Shown here piece after piece: positions 35,751 to 48,804 of a DNA stretch of 64,000 nt. The notes under the pieces were generated by a model. It was not told where the DNA came from and did no database searches. It saw only the letters and a list, made by a program, of their open reading frames with translations. The position numbers were made by a program, and so were the translations under genes. The stretch's first letter is position 1; the number at the start of each line of letters is the position of its first letter. Source of the DNA: Prunella strophiata (lineage: Eukaryota > Chordata > Aves > Passeriformes > Prunellidae); the NCBI GenBank assembly GCA_036583965.1, contig JAZBQD010000030.1:86275800-86339799 (forward strand), given 5' to 3'.

Positions 35751-36506
35751 TCACATGCACATGCCATCTATGTCAGCCATCTCCAATTCTCAAACAACTT
35801 TTTTGCAAAATGATTGTGAGTGGATTCCTCATTAAACACAGCATCTAAAAGTCCTGAGCATGAACTATCATAACCGTCTGAGCATTTTGGTAAGCTCAAC
35901 CACAGATTTAACTGTAACACTTTCACTGTTTTTCTTCTGGTTCTTTCCTTCAGTTTCTTGTAGTTTGGAGAAAAATGTTATGTCTCTTCATTGACTCTTA
36001 TTAGTAGGTGATAATTCTTCTCATTGACTTAGGTGGAGAGAAAAGACTAGAATTAAAGTATTCAATAGAGGTTACTTACATTTTAGTAGGCATGGAGATG
36101 ATCTGGGTTTTTTGCTGTATTTTGGCATTCTGGAAACATAATTCACTGGGAGTATTCAACAGAAACAAATATGCTTCTTGAGGCAAAGGCATTAATCAAC
36201 AGTGGTCTTGCATCAGGACCCTCCAGTCTTTTATGTGGCCAGCAAGCATTCCTATCAAGGGGGGACATTCACCTCTCCTCTTAGTCCTGAACCACATCAG
36301 AAAAGGGTGTCTACTTGAGCTGAGGGACAAGCTCATGCTTGCTTCCTTTTTTCTAATTTTCTCTTTGGTTTTTGTTTCTTTCTCTCTCCCCAGGCTCCAT
36401 TCAGATGTATTTTAAATGTGAAAGTTTTCCTGTTCAGAATCTTTGATGCTGGCTGAGCACATACAGCTGGTTGTATTGGAGCTTGCCTTACAGTTAGTGG
36501 GCAGCT

Positions 36507-36532
36507 GCTGATGTTTAGCCCCAAACATCAGC
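36507..36532. repeat. Perfect inverted repeat, 10 bp stem
   Basis: GCTGATGTTT and AAACATCAGC flank an AGCCCC loop with no mismatch. It is too short for a microRNA precursor as seen. Confidence 0.8.
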
Positions 36533-38458
36533 TTGTTTCACCCAGCCTTCAATACCTAATGCTTCACTCTGCTGGAAAGCACAGGGCTCTGTACTCCAGT
36601 GCTCTATAGTTACATATTTATCTTCCACATTTCTTAAGGCAAGACTCACTGATGTGTTCTCTGATGTGCTCATAATTCAAATACCATGTTTGCTGTCAAC
36701 AAGTCATCTGATTCAAGAACCTTTGACTTCTTTTTTTTAAAAAGAGGAAGATGAGGAGTAGCAACCTTCACATCTTAAAAATATTGTGCCTCTAGGGGAC
36801 CGGTCATTATCCTGCAGTAGGTATTTCAAGTTGGCAAATCAATGGAGAAGATCAGGGATGAAGATGAAAGACCCAGCTAGTCTTGACCCTTGCCACTTCT
36901 ATTTTTTTAAGTCTCCTTCAGTGCTGATCATGCAAAGAGTTGAGCTTAGGCTTATTTTACCACCAGCCAAGGTGGAGAAATCTCATCCTTCTTTTGAACT
37001 TATCCTTCTTTTCTCCAAAGGCTTTTTGAAACAGCCTCAGGTTTAGGGTTAATGTTTTGTCTTTCTATTGCTCAAGACTTTATTCTGTGCCTAAGGAATT
37101 TCTGAAAATATTCCTTTCTTCTCATGTTGTAATGACCATCATGTCATGACAGTAATGATGACAATCATGACAGACTATCTGGTTTTACAACCCTGGTACT
37201 AGGAATTCGAGAGCAGGTATGTCATCATAAAAGCTTTTGTTCTGAAACAGGGCTAAGTATGATAAATGAATAATTTACTTTGTGGATTGCTGGAGATTGT
37301 TCCTTTAATGCAGAAACACGTTCTGCTTTATAGTGAACCCTGAAGTGTTAAAGTGTGTCAGGTATTAGGAAATTGAAGACTTCTCCATATGGATGTGGAC
37401 AAAGAGCAAATTTTAAAAGTTACAAGTTGTTTTGTAATGAATGAAGGCTACCTGCTATTTTCCTTCTAGTATTGTCTATATGCACCAGCAAATCAGAAGC
37501 ATTTTGAGTGAGCTAAGAACCAACTAAAGTGTAATTTCTGTCTTTAAAAGAGATTACTATACATTAACCTCACTGTGACACTCTGGAAAAAATGTTTTAA
37601 TGACACCAAGATCCCAATATAAAGTTTATTAAAAGTTCAGACAACAGTCTATTAAAGAAAGAGAGAGATTCTAGTACCTTACTTGAAACTGCTTAAATTA
37701 GTATGATTTTAAAGGCATCCAACACTTGCTTGAAAATATAGTGTCTTTCAAAGTGTGTCCTGTAAGCCTTCTCCTCTGAAGTTGTAGGTTAGAGATGTTA
37801 TAGGGTTTTAAGTTGTAAGGTTTCATGTTATTCCAGTCATCAAAAATGCAGAATCCTCATGTGACTAATGTGGGTAAAGAGGTATCCATGCTTTCCATGC
37901 TTAGTCCTCACACTGTGGTTGAATGTGGGACTCCCTTTTGATATTATGAAGGAAAACACTTAATTTTTTCCGCAATTAATTTCACTGAAGAAGGAAGCTT
38001 TTGCCCATAATTAGTTAATTCCCTCTACACATTTTCTCAGCAGTGACCAACTCCTTTTAGTTCAGTATTTAGACATATTCTTGATCACTGTAAATTTTAG
38101 CATATGCTTTAACATAACTGGTGGAACATTAAGCCCCCAAAGTGCATTAGTCACAGTTTTAGATTAATCCTTAGATTAAAACTCAAATGAGGTTTTAGTA
38201 ATCTCTTAGATTCCAGCTTCTTCATAATCTATAAAGACCTTAATTTATGAAATGTTCACCACTCTCTAGCTTGCTCCTCAACAGATGTGACTTGATCCCT
38301 CTTTGTGCCAAAACTGTGCCTTGATTCATCTGTTTTTAGTGTGAAAGGATGGGTGGACCATGGGGGGAAGGTCATTGAAGACATGTGAGTTTCCAGTCTC
38401 TGGTACATTTTCTCTGTCACCAAAATGCTGCCTTATATTCTTTGAAAATGAGCACTAT

Positions 38459-38482
38459 GAAAACCTATGAAAATAGGTTTTC
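38459..38482. repeat. Perfect inverted repeat, 10 bp stem
   Basis: GAAAACCTAT and ATAGGTTTTC flank a GAAA loop with no mismatch. GAAA is a stable GNRA-type tetraloop if transcribed, although the closing stem is AT-rich. Confidence 0.8.
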
Positions 38483-39607
38483 TCTGTAAAATCAAAAATC
38501 ATACCCCATATTTTTTCATTACAAACAAATATGTTCCTTCAGTGTCATAGGAGCTGCAGAATTTAAAGTCTAAAGCAAAAAAATAGCTGGTTTTAATTCA
38601 GAAATTAATTAATTGGTATTAGTTTTGTCCCAAACCTAATAGTCTTGAAAAATGGCATTTTAACTGCTTCAGTGTCAGAGATAACCACAGCACCTTACTT
38701 ATTCTCAAGTTTGATGAGCTCTGCCTGGGAGTCCTATCTGCTGCAGCTGCTTGCTTTAGGACATGTCTGAGTAACATATTAATGGCCCCTGTTTGAGAGA
38801 ACCATATTCAAAACATGTTTGATCTTGTGTTAGCATGTGAGGACTGATTATAGACCTTTAAATGCTCAACTCCTTATGCTATTATCAAGATAGTTGGGGT
38901 TTATAAACTGAAGTAACTGAAATGTGAGTAAATACCCTTTATTGTTGATACTGCAATATTATATCTGAAAAATACTGTAAAAACTAATCAAAGCAAAATT
39001 TGGTCTGTGCTGGATATTCTCAAAGGCTATTTCTTTTTTTTCTGTCTTTTCATGTACTTTCCATCAGAGATCTGCATAGCTATTTATATTCATATTTCTG
39101 TAGTCGATTTTTGGTTAACCCAAGATTTATGTGTTGTATTCATTCAATTTGGTAATCTTCAGTTTTTAGTGAGATTACATGAGAAAACACACAAACAACC
39201 CTTTCTCACATTTGAGCACTGTGAGTAGCAACTCGCAGTTGGTACTGTGAAGACAGAAGATCTCCTGATGAAAGTATCTCATTGTCATCTCTGAAATGTA
39301 GTTACAGCACCAGAGAATGTGGAGGCAGCATTGTCTCATTGAAGAATAAAACCAGATAGATCACTGCTTTTGTTCATGGTTATATTCCTAAATACTAGCC
39401 CTTGCTACTACTTTCACACCTTTGTTCCTTCACACCCAAGGCTGAAATAGGCCAGTGTTTTTTTTGGTGGTTGTTTTTTTTTACTTTTCCAGGGTTTCTT
39501 TCTTTAGTGTTCATGCTCAGCACACAATATTTTACGATGGGAAGTTTGCTGATTCCTTTTTGTAACTTCCTGTTGGTTCCCATGAGCTTCATGGACAAAG
39601 ACTTTTA

Positions 39608-39805
39608 TTAATACTGTCATAAAAACTTCATCTTCAGCTGACGGGAGTGTTTTAAAAATTAGGAGCAGAAACAATTATGTTAATAAAGCATATTTACTTT
39701 TAGACATGATAAGTGCTTTATGATCTGGGAACAGTCAGATTTTATCATCGAGGCTGAATTGTTGAGCACAGCAGTATTACTAGTTAGGAGGTAAAATTGA
39801 TCTGG
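39608..39805. promoter_or_regulatory. Candidate conserved non-coding element
   Basis: Complex sequence contains AACAATTATGTTAATAAAGC (about 39670-39689), TTTATCATCG and TGAATTGTTGAG, with retained CpGs near 39642 and 39750. These resemble homeodomain, GATA and SOX sites. Inferred only. Confidence 0.22.
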
Positions 39806-40335
39806 AAAAAAAAAATAGTTTGCATTATCAGTTACTTCTCTGTCTACCTTCTATCTCTCTTGATCAAGAAATGAAGTCCTTGGAAAATGAATGTACAAAA
39901 CAAATGTCTGTTGTACACCAAGATGTTCTTTAATTTACTTCCTTTTGTTTAAAAGTGATGTCTGTTTAGCACATTGGTTTAGATATGATTTAAAGCAGTT
40001 GACATGACAGATTGAAAACTTAAAATGTAGCATGAATAATACACAGTAAATTTATGTTGGGATGTTTTTATTCACTAGGGAGCCCTGAATAAGTTAGCAG
40101 CACTTGCAGCCACAACTTGTATACAGGGGAATAATTTGTACTTATTCTTTTTCTCCATGGAGCTAACTAATGTATATATATATATGCACGTATGCATATA
40201 TGTACGTTTGTGTGTGTGTATTCATGGATAATATATGAGTATGTGTATATGTATACACATATAGTCAGCTGAGATTCACATACACACACAATCCATGCAG
40301 TTTATTAACAGTTAGCATATCATCTCTAAATGGAG
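39806..40335. other. Unique DNA with a TA/TG microsatellite
   Basis: Nothing is seen here except the dinucleotide tract listed separately. Confidence 0.55.
40171..40264. repeat. TA/TG/CA alternating microsatellite
   Basis: TATATATATA, GTGTGTGTGT and a small palindrome (TGTGTATATG-TATACACA, about 40242-40259) make up an alternating purine-pyrimidine tract. Confidence 0.8.
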
Positions 40336-40339
40336 CTTA

Positions 40340-40460
40340 CTGCAATTTGAGATGTGCCCTGCTAGGAGCTAATGAGCAAACTCCTGCCTAATATTGACAA
40401 TTAATCAGGCATAAAAGCATCTAGGATCAGGACCCATTGCCAAGCATAGAGGACTCATAC
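40340..40460. promoter_or_regulatory. Candidate conserved non-coding element
   Basis: CTAATGAG (40369-40376) and CAATTAATCAGG (40398-40409) lie in complex sequence with balanced composition. TAAT-core sites 30 bp apart suggest a homeodomain-bound enhancer. Conservation is not tested. Confidence 0.27.
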
Positions 40461-41372
40461 AGACTTCAATGAAACATGATATGTGAACAAATTTGTCTAA
40501 TTGTATATCAGTCCTACGAACAAATTCCCACCAAAAGACTTAATTATCCACAGTACAGAAGCAATGGATCTATCTCAGAATGTTACTGGCTTTTTGGTTT
40601 GTTGTAAGCCATTTACCGTAACTAATAAATTGAAGGAAGTATCATTATGTTTCCTTGCCAGTGTTCCTATTTTAATTGGCCTTGTATACTTGAGCCAATA
40701 TCTGTGCATTGACTAGAGTAACTGAGTAATGATTGCACAATAAAAAGTGATCACTATTGGCTGAATACTTTTCTTCCATTGATGTGGGAAGATTTGCTCT
40801 CAAACTGATAAAATTAACCTCAAAAGTCAAAAAAAAATTTCCCCAAACTAACAGAGAGTGCAGTAAAAGATTCAACCTTGCAGTTTATAATAAAAGAATA
40901 AAAACATTATTGCTAATATGGAAAACATATATTTATTCAGGTTCTGTGAGCTTAATACTGCTAAAATATCTGCTATACAACTTTTTTTCTTCTAAAATAA
41001 AACTGTATACCAGTTTCTAGTTTGAAATCATGGTACAGGCTTCTTTTTTTTTAGCAACATCAATAGAAAGCCTGTTATGACACACAACAGAAAACCACTT
41101 GAAGTATTGCTGTTACTCACTACAGAAGAATGATTTGTGCAAAGATAAGATGCTTTGGCCTTGAGACACACACGAGTAAATTGGGTAGTTTTCCTAAGAA
41201 GCATTCTTGTTGAACTGTTTTCCTTTTCCATTTCAGTTGACAATATGGATCTGTAGTATATTGTTGGATCTGCTGTGTGATAACACAACAAAGCCTGTGT
41301 TCTGCTCTCAGCAGTGCTATTTATACCTTGTAACATTTTTCAAAGTACTGCTTTAGTGCTCTTCCACTGTTC

Positions 41373-41393
41373 AAAAAAAAAAAAAAAAAAAAA
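41373..41393. repeat. Poly(A) tract
   Basis: Twenty-one A residues are followed by A/C-rich sequence. Confidence 0.9.
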
Positions 41394-41433
41394 GCCCAAC
41401 CAAAACAACACAAGATAACCTGCCCCCAAAACA

Positions 41434-41455
41434 GATAAATAAATAAATAAATAAA
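41434..41455. repeat. (AAAT)n microsatellite
   Basis: About five ATAA/AAAT units. Confidence 0.9.
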
Positions 41456-43325
41456 ACCAGCCACAAGTCAGATTCAAACCTGGATATTTCCCTGACAGTG
41501 AAGCTCCTTTTTCAGTTGATTTACAGAGGAAGAGCTGCATCTTGCAAATTATGTAATATGAGCTGGAGTCCACCCTTTACAACTGGAGAAGGCAAGAGCT
41601 GCTCAGATCATTTTCTTAAGCCTGTTACTGTGAATGGAGAGAAAGGCCTGTCTCTGGAACTGGTCTAAGAGCTGATGAGTAGCTGTTGACCAAAAATCTC
41701 CACACCAGTGAGGGCACAAACTGCAATTTCAAGTGGAAGGCAAGAGCAGTGAAGGAAGCAGGCTAAGCACCTTCTAATTTTTATTTGAAGAAAGCTCAGA
41801 ATGACTACTGAGCTTTCATATTGAAGTGTACCTTCATGTGGTCTCTGGGAGAGAACCTTCTGTCCTGGAGGCCAATCAATTGTGATCAGCCAGAAGCTGA
41901 AGTGATATTTACCCATTGCTGGAAATCAGGGGAAGAAGCAGGAAGAGATTTATGCTAGGCAACAGAACAAGGCTTAAGTCATCCTTAGGCAGCAAAGAGA
42001 AGTGAAAAAAAAAAAAGAGGCTGCTTAAAAATTTATTACTGGTATATTTTGAAATATATGGGTCAGCAATACCAAAACAAGACAAAGCATGATTTTCCCA
42101 TATATTCAGAATTTATATTTTCCTGGTCAACACAGAACTTTTTGGCAATGGCTAGCTTTTAATATTGATGATTTTGTGTGAGTGTAGATGTGTTTGTGCA
42201 TGTCCATGCCTCACCTAAAAATGAAAAAAACCTGATGGCCACAGGTAAAATGATGGATTTGTCTTAAAGTTACAGTACACAGTGAGATTACAAATCAGGA
42301 AAAGATATATCCAATATTGAGGAGTGGGTGTGTGGGTGTGTGTTTATTATTATTATTTCCAGTTTTTCTAATAAGCAAGGGCAAAACAAAAAATAAAAAA
42401 TTAAGGAAGAAAGAAAATGCAACACTTCATTAAGTGACTTCCTTTAGCATCCCAATATCCTGATAAAATGGCTGGATAGCCTCTGTGGCTTCAATATAGA
42501 TGACATGCTTTTTTGCAGCCCAGAATGACTTTTTTTTTTTTAAAAACGAGTGTAGGGGAAAAATTCATATGAAGGACATTATATTCTTGGGTATAAACTT
42601 CAGAAGATGGGTTATCTTTCTATTAAGGACATCTCTCATTTTCTATAGATAGATAATTTCCTCTGTTTCTGAAACATTATTTGTCTTGGCTAATCACAAT
42701 AAAAGGGAAGTATATTAACAGCTGTACTGTCATAAATCTGCTTTTCTCTTAATTCATAGTAAATCAGCAGTTTCATGGATAATTTGCTACACCCAAAGCA
42801 TGCAGACACGGAAATACAGCCATCACAGAAAATTTTCTGCTGTAAGGAACAGGAAGAAAAACTCTGCTAAAATCAGATGTAACACCTTTAAGCTTCTCTT
42901 TTTTTCTTACTGTCTTTCCTAAATAGAGTCTTTAGAACTCATGGTATCTCTCAAAACAGTAAACATTATTTCTATCTCATCTTTAAAAGCCTTCCCTCAT
43001 CAAATTCACAGACTTACAAATAAGAGTCAAGACAAAATTATGTTAGATTTAGCACTCTAGGGAAGCACACTAAGGGAGGAGGTTGCTGAAATTTGGATCT
43101 CTCTTTTATTCCCCCTGCAACTCATATTACTTTGCTATAATTTTTTGACATGGTCACAGCACCACACTAACTTAAAAAGGAACAACTGCCTTTGCCCAGC
43201 TCTAGGTTGTTCAATTTTTTTTCTACATGCTTACCCTCTTACCCATCTGGAGTATCTGAATGAAAAACATTGAAAGCAGTTCTGTAACACATGTGCTGCA
43301 AGTTGAAAAAAAAATACCTGTGACA

Positions 43326-43430
43326 ATATATGTGTGTATACATATATATAGGTACAGATATGTATATAAACATAGATATATAACAATAAATACATCTATA
43401 TCTATAAAATATACATAAATGAATATATCA
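43326..43430. repeat. Degenerate TA-rich microsatellite
   Basis: TATATG, CATATATATA and ATCTATATCTATA segments run over about 100 bp. Confidence 0.75.
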
Positions 43431-43787
43431 AGTTGAAATTTCAATACAGCATAATTCTGTTAATTTTGGGGTGTTTATTTTTAATATGCTTATGTATACA
43501 CATTTTAAAATGTTTTATAAAATTCTTTGACTATTGACTCCTTACCCTGGTTCCTGATCCAGGCTCACTGGAACAGAGCAATGATGTCAGAGAAGGACAG
43601 TCACACCACTGCAGAAAGTGAAGAAGCAGGTGACATCAAAGTTAGGAGCAGATCATCTTCCTCAGTGTTTGGGAGCTGTCTGATGTTCCTGGGAGAACAG
43701 TCCTCAATGCAAAGTATAGCTTGAAGAGCTAAAATTATTTAGCAATTCAAAGCGAACTATTAAAAACCATTTTGGGATTTGTTTTGC

Positions 43788-43895
43788 TTTTTTTTTTTTG
43801 GTTGTTGTTGTTGTTGTTTGTTTGTTTGTTTTTGTTGTTGTTGTTGTTTTGGTTTTTAGTTGGGTTTTTTTTTTTTGTTTTTTTTTTTTTTTTTT
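43788..43895. repeat. T/G tract: poly(T), (GTT)n, (GTTT)n, poly(T)
   Basis: Twelve T, six GTT units, three GTTT units, more GTT, then two long T runs follow in order. The composite is nearly free of A and C. Chance Val/Phe reading frames arise from it. Confidence 0.9.
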
Positions 43896-44828
43896 ACTTT
43901 TCTGTTGGAAAAGTAATATAAAAAAAATCAGGGAAGGAATGCCTATGTCAGAAAAGTTTATGTTTCAAAATATGCTTGCCAGCTGGTGTGAGCCTGGGCT
44001 GTTTTTGAGCCTTGTCTCTCAGGCTCTATCAGTTGTCTTGAAGGCTGATGCAGAGCTACATGTGAGGCCTGGAGACAGAATTGCAGTGCCTACCTGCACC
44101 AGCCAACAGGTTTGGGATACCTAAAAACAGGGCAAATGTTGAGTCACCTAGTGCATTATGCTTTTTTGACTGTATGCACTGGTGACACTCAGCTTTAGCT
44201 TTCTTTTTAGTTCCTAATTTTCCTTCTTATTTCTGCCTCAAATCATTAGCATTTAGAGGTGAAGGCATGCACATGTTGCTTTTACCATCTAATAATGGTT
44301 ATTCAATATAAGGTACAACTGCTCCTGCTAATTTTCCCCTTGAAAAGCAGCAGAAGCAGTGTCTGGTGGGGACATCCACTGACTCCCCCAGCCTCTTTTC
44401 AAGGCAACATAAAAATAAGCCATGATGGTAACCCATAGATGAAGTGACAAATTTTTGAGATAGCTACAGTTTGATACGTACAAAAGTTCTTGGACTCTGA
44501 AAGGAAAAATAATTTCCCTCCAGACTAGTGAGCTTCTTTGTAGAAGCCACCATAGTATAATATTTTTATCCAAGCAACACAATGTGTCTCTTTCTCCAGA
44601 AAGCCTTCAAGTAGAGTCCTAACTGAGAAGTTGTAATAAAAATAAGTAGTCATGGGATTAGAGGAAAAGTGTTTTCCTGAGTTTCTATCTCATTAAAAGG
44701 GAGAAAAATTAAAGCTTAGGAAAAACTGAATAACTTTCAAGGTGGAAGAGGGATTTAGAACCAAACCTTGTTCCTGCAGACTCTTTTCCTTAAGCTTGGT
44801 CTGTAGCACATGGTTATGAATTGCACTA

Positions 44829-44912
44829 TGTGTGTTTACAATGTTATGTATATATGTGTTATATATGTTATGTATATATGTGTTATTATGTAACATATGT
44901 GTGTTGGTTTAT
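44829..44912. repeat. TA/TG repeat with 24 bp tandem unit
   Basis: A unit beginning GTTATGTATATATGTG is repeated at 44843 and 44867 within a longer TA/TG-rich tract. Confidence 0.75.
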
Positions 44913-46889
44913 AATTTTTAATTTTTTTATCTATTGCACCTTTACTACAATATGATAGCTTCTAACAGCCATAGAGGAAGAAATTAGTTAAATTGCTGAC
45001 ATAGTTAAAAAGCACTTAAATTTTTTCAGAAGCATTTATTAAGTGCCTACATTACAGAAGTTCAGAAGACTGCTAAAAAAAAGTAGTACTGTTTGTACAA
45101 ATATTCAAAATTTTAATAGTCAAAAATACAGAATAGGAAGAGTGAGGTGGACTGTGCAGAAGACAGTATAAAATTGGGCTTTAGTTCCTGAGAGACACTA
45201 TGAAATACAAGCCATGAAAACTTGTAAAGGGACAGTATAACTTTTTAAAATAAAACTTCATAGTAACACAGTCAGAATAAAAATAAAATGTAAATTCCAT
45301 GTTTATGTGCCTTAGAGAAAGATACTAAGACAGAAGTTAATAAGAGAAACTATTTGTGTTAACATTCATTGCAGTGATATACCCTTTTTTGTTCCCAACT
45401 TAGAGTTATCAAGGAATGTATTATAAGTCTGAGGAACATCATTTTTTGTTACATATCTGCCTTTTCATATGATAAATAACTTTTTAAAAATTTATATAAG
45501 TTATGCTTGTAAATATCCTTTAAATAACCTTCAAGCATTTCTTCCATATATTGAAGATAAAGGAAAAACTTGATTTTGATATTTTCCTGATTTTAAATGA
45601 CATACAGAAAAATATGTATATATTTCATGGTTTAAACATGTATAAGCTTTAAACTTTCTTTTAATGAGGACATTAGAAGCAAAAATGACATGTGTTGTGC
45701 AATGTTACTGCCACAGAAGTAGAAAAGAGAAAGAGTACAAAATTTAAGATTTCTGTCAGTGCTAACTTGATTATTTTGGTGATTTGGATATGAACATTGC
45801 TAGTTTTAAGTGAGGCAGAGAAGCAGCTAAGGGCAGGAGGATGCTGCTTTGGCCCTGAGCAGGTTATCCAAGCTGTCAGTGGGTGTCCCTTTGTATGCAA
45901 GAAAAGCCAGGTGAAATTCAGCTCCCCGCCCACATGAATCTTTGCACTGCTGGAAATGGATGACTAACAGAAAAAAAAACTTCAGCAAAAGCAGGGCAAA
46001 GAGGGGAAAGGGCTGGAATAATAAAAGGAACCACCATAAGAGCTGTTCATCCAAGTGTGTCTTAGCCACCAAACCCAATTGCGTGTAATGAAACAGCACA
46101 AACATGAATCCAAATTTTTGGAATATTTATTGGAAAGGCTATTTAATGTTGTTCTTTTCTTTTAACTTTCTTTAGAAAATTGTAGTTGACTAGAGCTAAT
46201 TCCACTTAAAATTATATTATTTCAACTTTAATTGAAGAAGTGATCCAAAGTTATTTTTTAATAACAGAAAGTTCAATAGATATATTTGTAGCTCATTGTA
46301 ACAGAAGGTATATTTAAATCATTCTTTATGAAAATATGAGGAAAGCAAACAGAATTCTTAAATAAAATTTCTTTAAGTCAAAATAAAAGCTATCTCAACT
46401 TATCATTTCATGGAACAACTGTCTATGTCCTTATTTTGTTTTTGTCAATGTAGATTATGCATTTAAAGTTTCTGGGTTCAATTGTTCAACAAGTTTTAGA
46501 GAACAACTTAGAGGAGATGGGAGAAAATATATTTTCTTTCCCTAAAATGATCCAGTCAAAGGTGGCTGCAACAAACTTCCTTGCCCCTCTTTAGAAACAA
46601 AAATCACCGTTTGGGCCAAGAAAAAGAATCTAAAATTTCAGACCCTGAGGAACTGATTGAGAAAACTCATAACAAGTGAAATAGGTGAAAAAACCAACAT
46701 TTCCCAAGTGTTCCAGAAGTGGTGAATAAAAAAAATAAATTCTGTGTGTATATAAAAAAACTTGCAAAAAACATATCCAAATAAGCATGTCAAGTATAAT
46801 TTCTCATTAGCCTTATATAGGTAAAAATGTTTAGCAACACTAAACAATAAGGTATTCAAAATATAGAACATCTAGTTTAATGCAGATTA

Positions 46890-47310
46890 ATTTTTAACAA
46901 GAATTCCTATGCAGTAGGCAGATAGTTCCCACATTCCATTGTGATTGACAAGCCTGACATATGGAATAGTTCACAAATTCCCAGGTGACTGACAGATGGA
47001 GAATAGAAAGGCGGATAAAGTTGCCTAGAGAGCTGAGGACGATTTCATATTCAGCGGTTTTGATCAAAAGGATTCCAGATCTCACACTAAATTTAGCACC
47101 GCTGGCAATTAGTGCATGATTTATTCAGTCCTTTCATTTGCTGGTTGACAAATGGAAAACAAGCACAAAATTAAAAATAAGTTTATTTCCAGCATTTCGG
47201 ATATTTAAAATGTGTGTGTCTTTGTTTGCACATAAATTAACATGAGATGAATTTATAGTGAGATTAAATCTGAAATGGAGATGCAAGCAATAAATAAGAG
47301 CTTTTTTATG
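46890..47310. promoter_or_regulatory. Candidate conserved enhancer with PBX/MEIS, SOX, TEAD and TCF sites
   Basis: This is one of the two most enhancer-like stretches. In order it has a TEAD-like CATTCCA (46932-46938) overlapping a SOX-like CCATTGT (46936-46942), and a PBX-like TGATTGACA (46942-46950). Then come E-box CAGGTG (46982-46987), MEIS-like TGACAG (46990-46995) overlapping E-box CAGATG (46993-46998), and TCF/LEF-like TGATCAAAAG (47061-47070). A homeodomain CAATTAG follows at 47106-47112. CpGs persist near 47011, 47041, 47055 and 47100. The sequence is non-repetitive, and such overlapping sites are usual in developmental enhancers. Function and conservation are inferred. Confidence 0.4.
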
Positions 47311-48297
47311 TATCTTTCAGGCAGAACAGGTGTTTGAATTAAGAAATACTAATATGTTTAGCAGCATGACTCCACCTTTAGCATTAGGGAGTTGATGTTT
47401 CCCTAAATTTAGAATAATCTTTCCACAATTTAAGATTCTTTCATAAGCTTCCAGCATAGGTGACCATCTGTAAGTCAATACTAATGCTTTTTAGACCAAT
47501 AATAATAAGGAAAAGCTATCCCCATGCTTTTTGAACACAATTGAAGAGCTGCAATTTTCCTACTGATGTGTCTGCATAATTCTTACAAGTGGCAGTTAAA
47601 CACAAACACAGAGAAAGGGAGTCTTCCCAGTAGTGGAAAACGTCATTATTTATGAAAAATAGAAAGGAAACTCTTCAAATCTGCTAGCAAAACTTGTTGA
47701 AACTAGAATCCAGTTTCTCATCCATTTTTCTGACTTTGGAGTGGAGTCATTTCCTGCAAAACAGTGAATTCATATGAGCCTTTTGAATAGAATATAGCAA
47801 TATCTCATCCAAAAAATGGGGAGCACAGTGTGGCATTCCATTCCTGGGGGAACCTATGATTGAGGAAATTTCAGATGTGTTTTCAATGGAGAAAACAATC
47901 TATAAAGAATGATAAGAAACGTTCATTTCTAAATCCAGTCCTGAATTTAGTGAGCTTGTGCTTATTCTGAGGGATAATGCAGGCAACATGAAATTCTGGG
48001 TACATCTTTTTAAAACCACAAGTACTGTTCTAAATGGTTTGTGGAAAATACCATAATTTGCAGCCCGTAAGGCTGCAAGCCTGTAAGTCTTCAAAAGTTT
48101 CTTTTTTGCAACAAATAGAGAGATGTTAAGCTAATTTGAATGCAAAAAAAGGCCAAACAAAAAGTTGCTGCTCTTGGTGAAAAGGTGTAAACTACTGATG
48201 CTAAATTGTTTTAAATCCTGAAACTTAGAGAACTGAGAATAAAATCTGCATACTATTATTTTAAATTATTTTCTAAAAGTTTCTGCTATTAATTTAC

Positions 48298-48319
48298 TTT
48301 TTTTTTTTTTTTTTTTTTT
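48298..48319. repeat. Poly(T) tract
   Basis: Twenty-two T residues. Confidence 0.92.
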
Positions 48320-48804
48320 CTTTTCTGGCTATAGAAACTTGAAAATGGTAACAGGTAGTGGTGCAGTGTAACTCTGTAGTACACCTATCTTCTAAGACAG
48401 AAGCATCTTTCCCAAGCCTCTGTGAAAACTCAGCTCATTGCTTTAGGAAGTCATTGAGCTAGCATGACACCAGCGCAGCTCAGCCTGAGGAGCACAGCAC
48501 ACTTTGTGCTTCCCTGCACTCAATTTCTCATCTTCACAAGAACCTGTGGTTTATTATTACCATTTTCTCCTCCTCTGGATATCTCTTCCTTGCTCCCAGC
48601 AGCAACCCAAAGTAATTCCCAGGCAAGCAGCCTCAGAGCAGACATTTTTTCTGTTACAGAATTCCCTCTCCTGTCCCCTCAAGCACTAGAGCAAAATAAA
48701 ATCATTGTCTCTCCATAAATGTGATTCCCCTCAGAATTTTTTGCACCTCTGAAACACATCTCCCAGCTTCTCCCCTATACTTTCTATACTTTTTTCACAT
48801 TTAA

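Larger units (their letters stand above)
34314..39605. other. Unique AT-rich non-coding DNA
   Basis: No gene is supported over these 5 kb. Frames at 34331-34630 and 34497-34775 (minus) and 36786-37046 and 39007-39228 (plus) show no motif. Two small perfect hairpins and an AAAAT tract are listed separately. Otherwise I see nothing. Confidence 0.5.
40461..46885. other. Unique AT-rich non-coding DNA with simple repeats
   Basis: No gene is supported. Frames at 40757-41020, 41028-41336, 43527-43724, 43798-44124 and 45827-46105 are short and motif-free, and 43798-44124 begins inside a T/G tract. Simple repeats are listed separately. Confidence 0.5.

Noticed and set aside
40097..40118. TAGCAGCAC-like match to the start of the miR-15/16 family
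   Set aside because: Only about nine bases match, and I saw no complementary arm forming a precursor hairpin.
43798..44124. Hydrophobic Val/Phe-rich frame resembling a signal or membrane segment
   Set aside because: The hydrophobic part is translated from the GTT/T tract; the rest has no motif.
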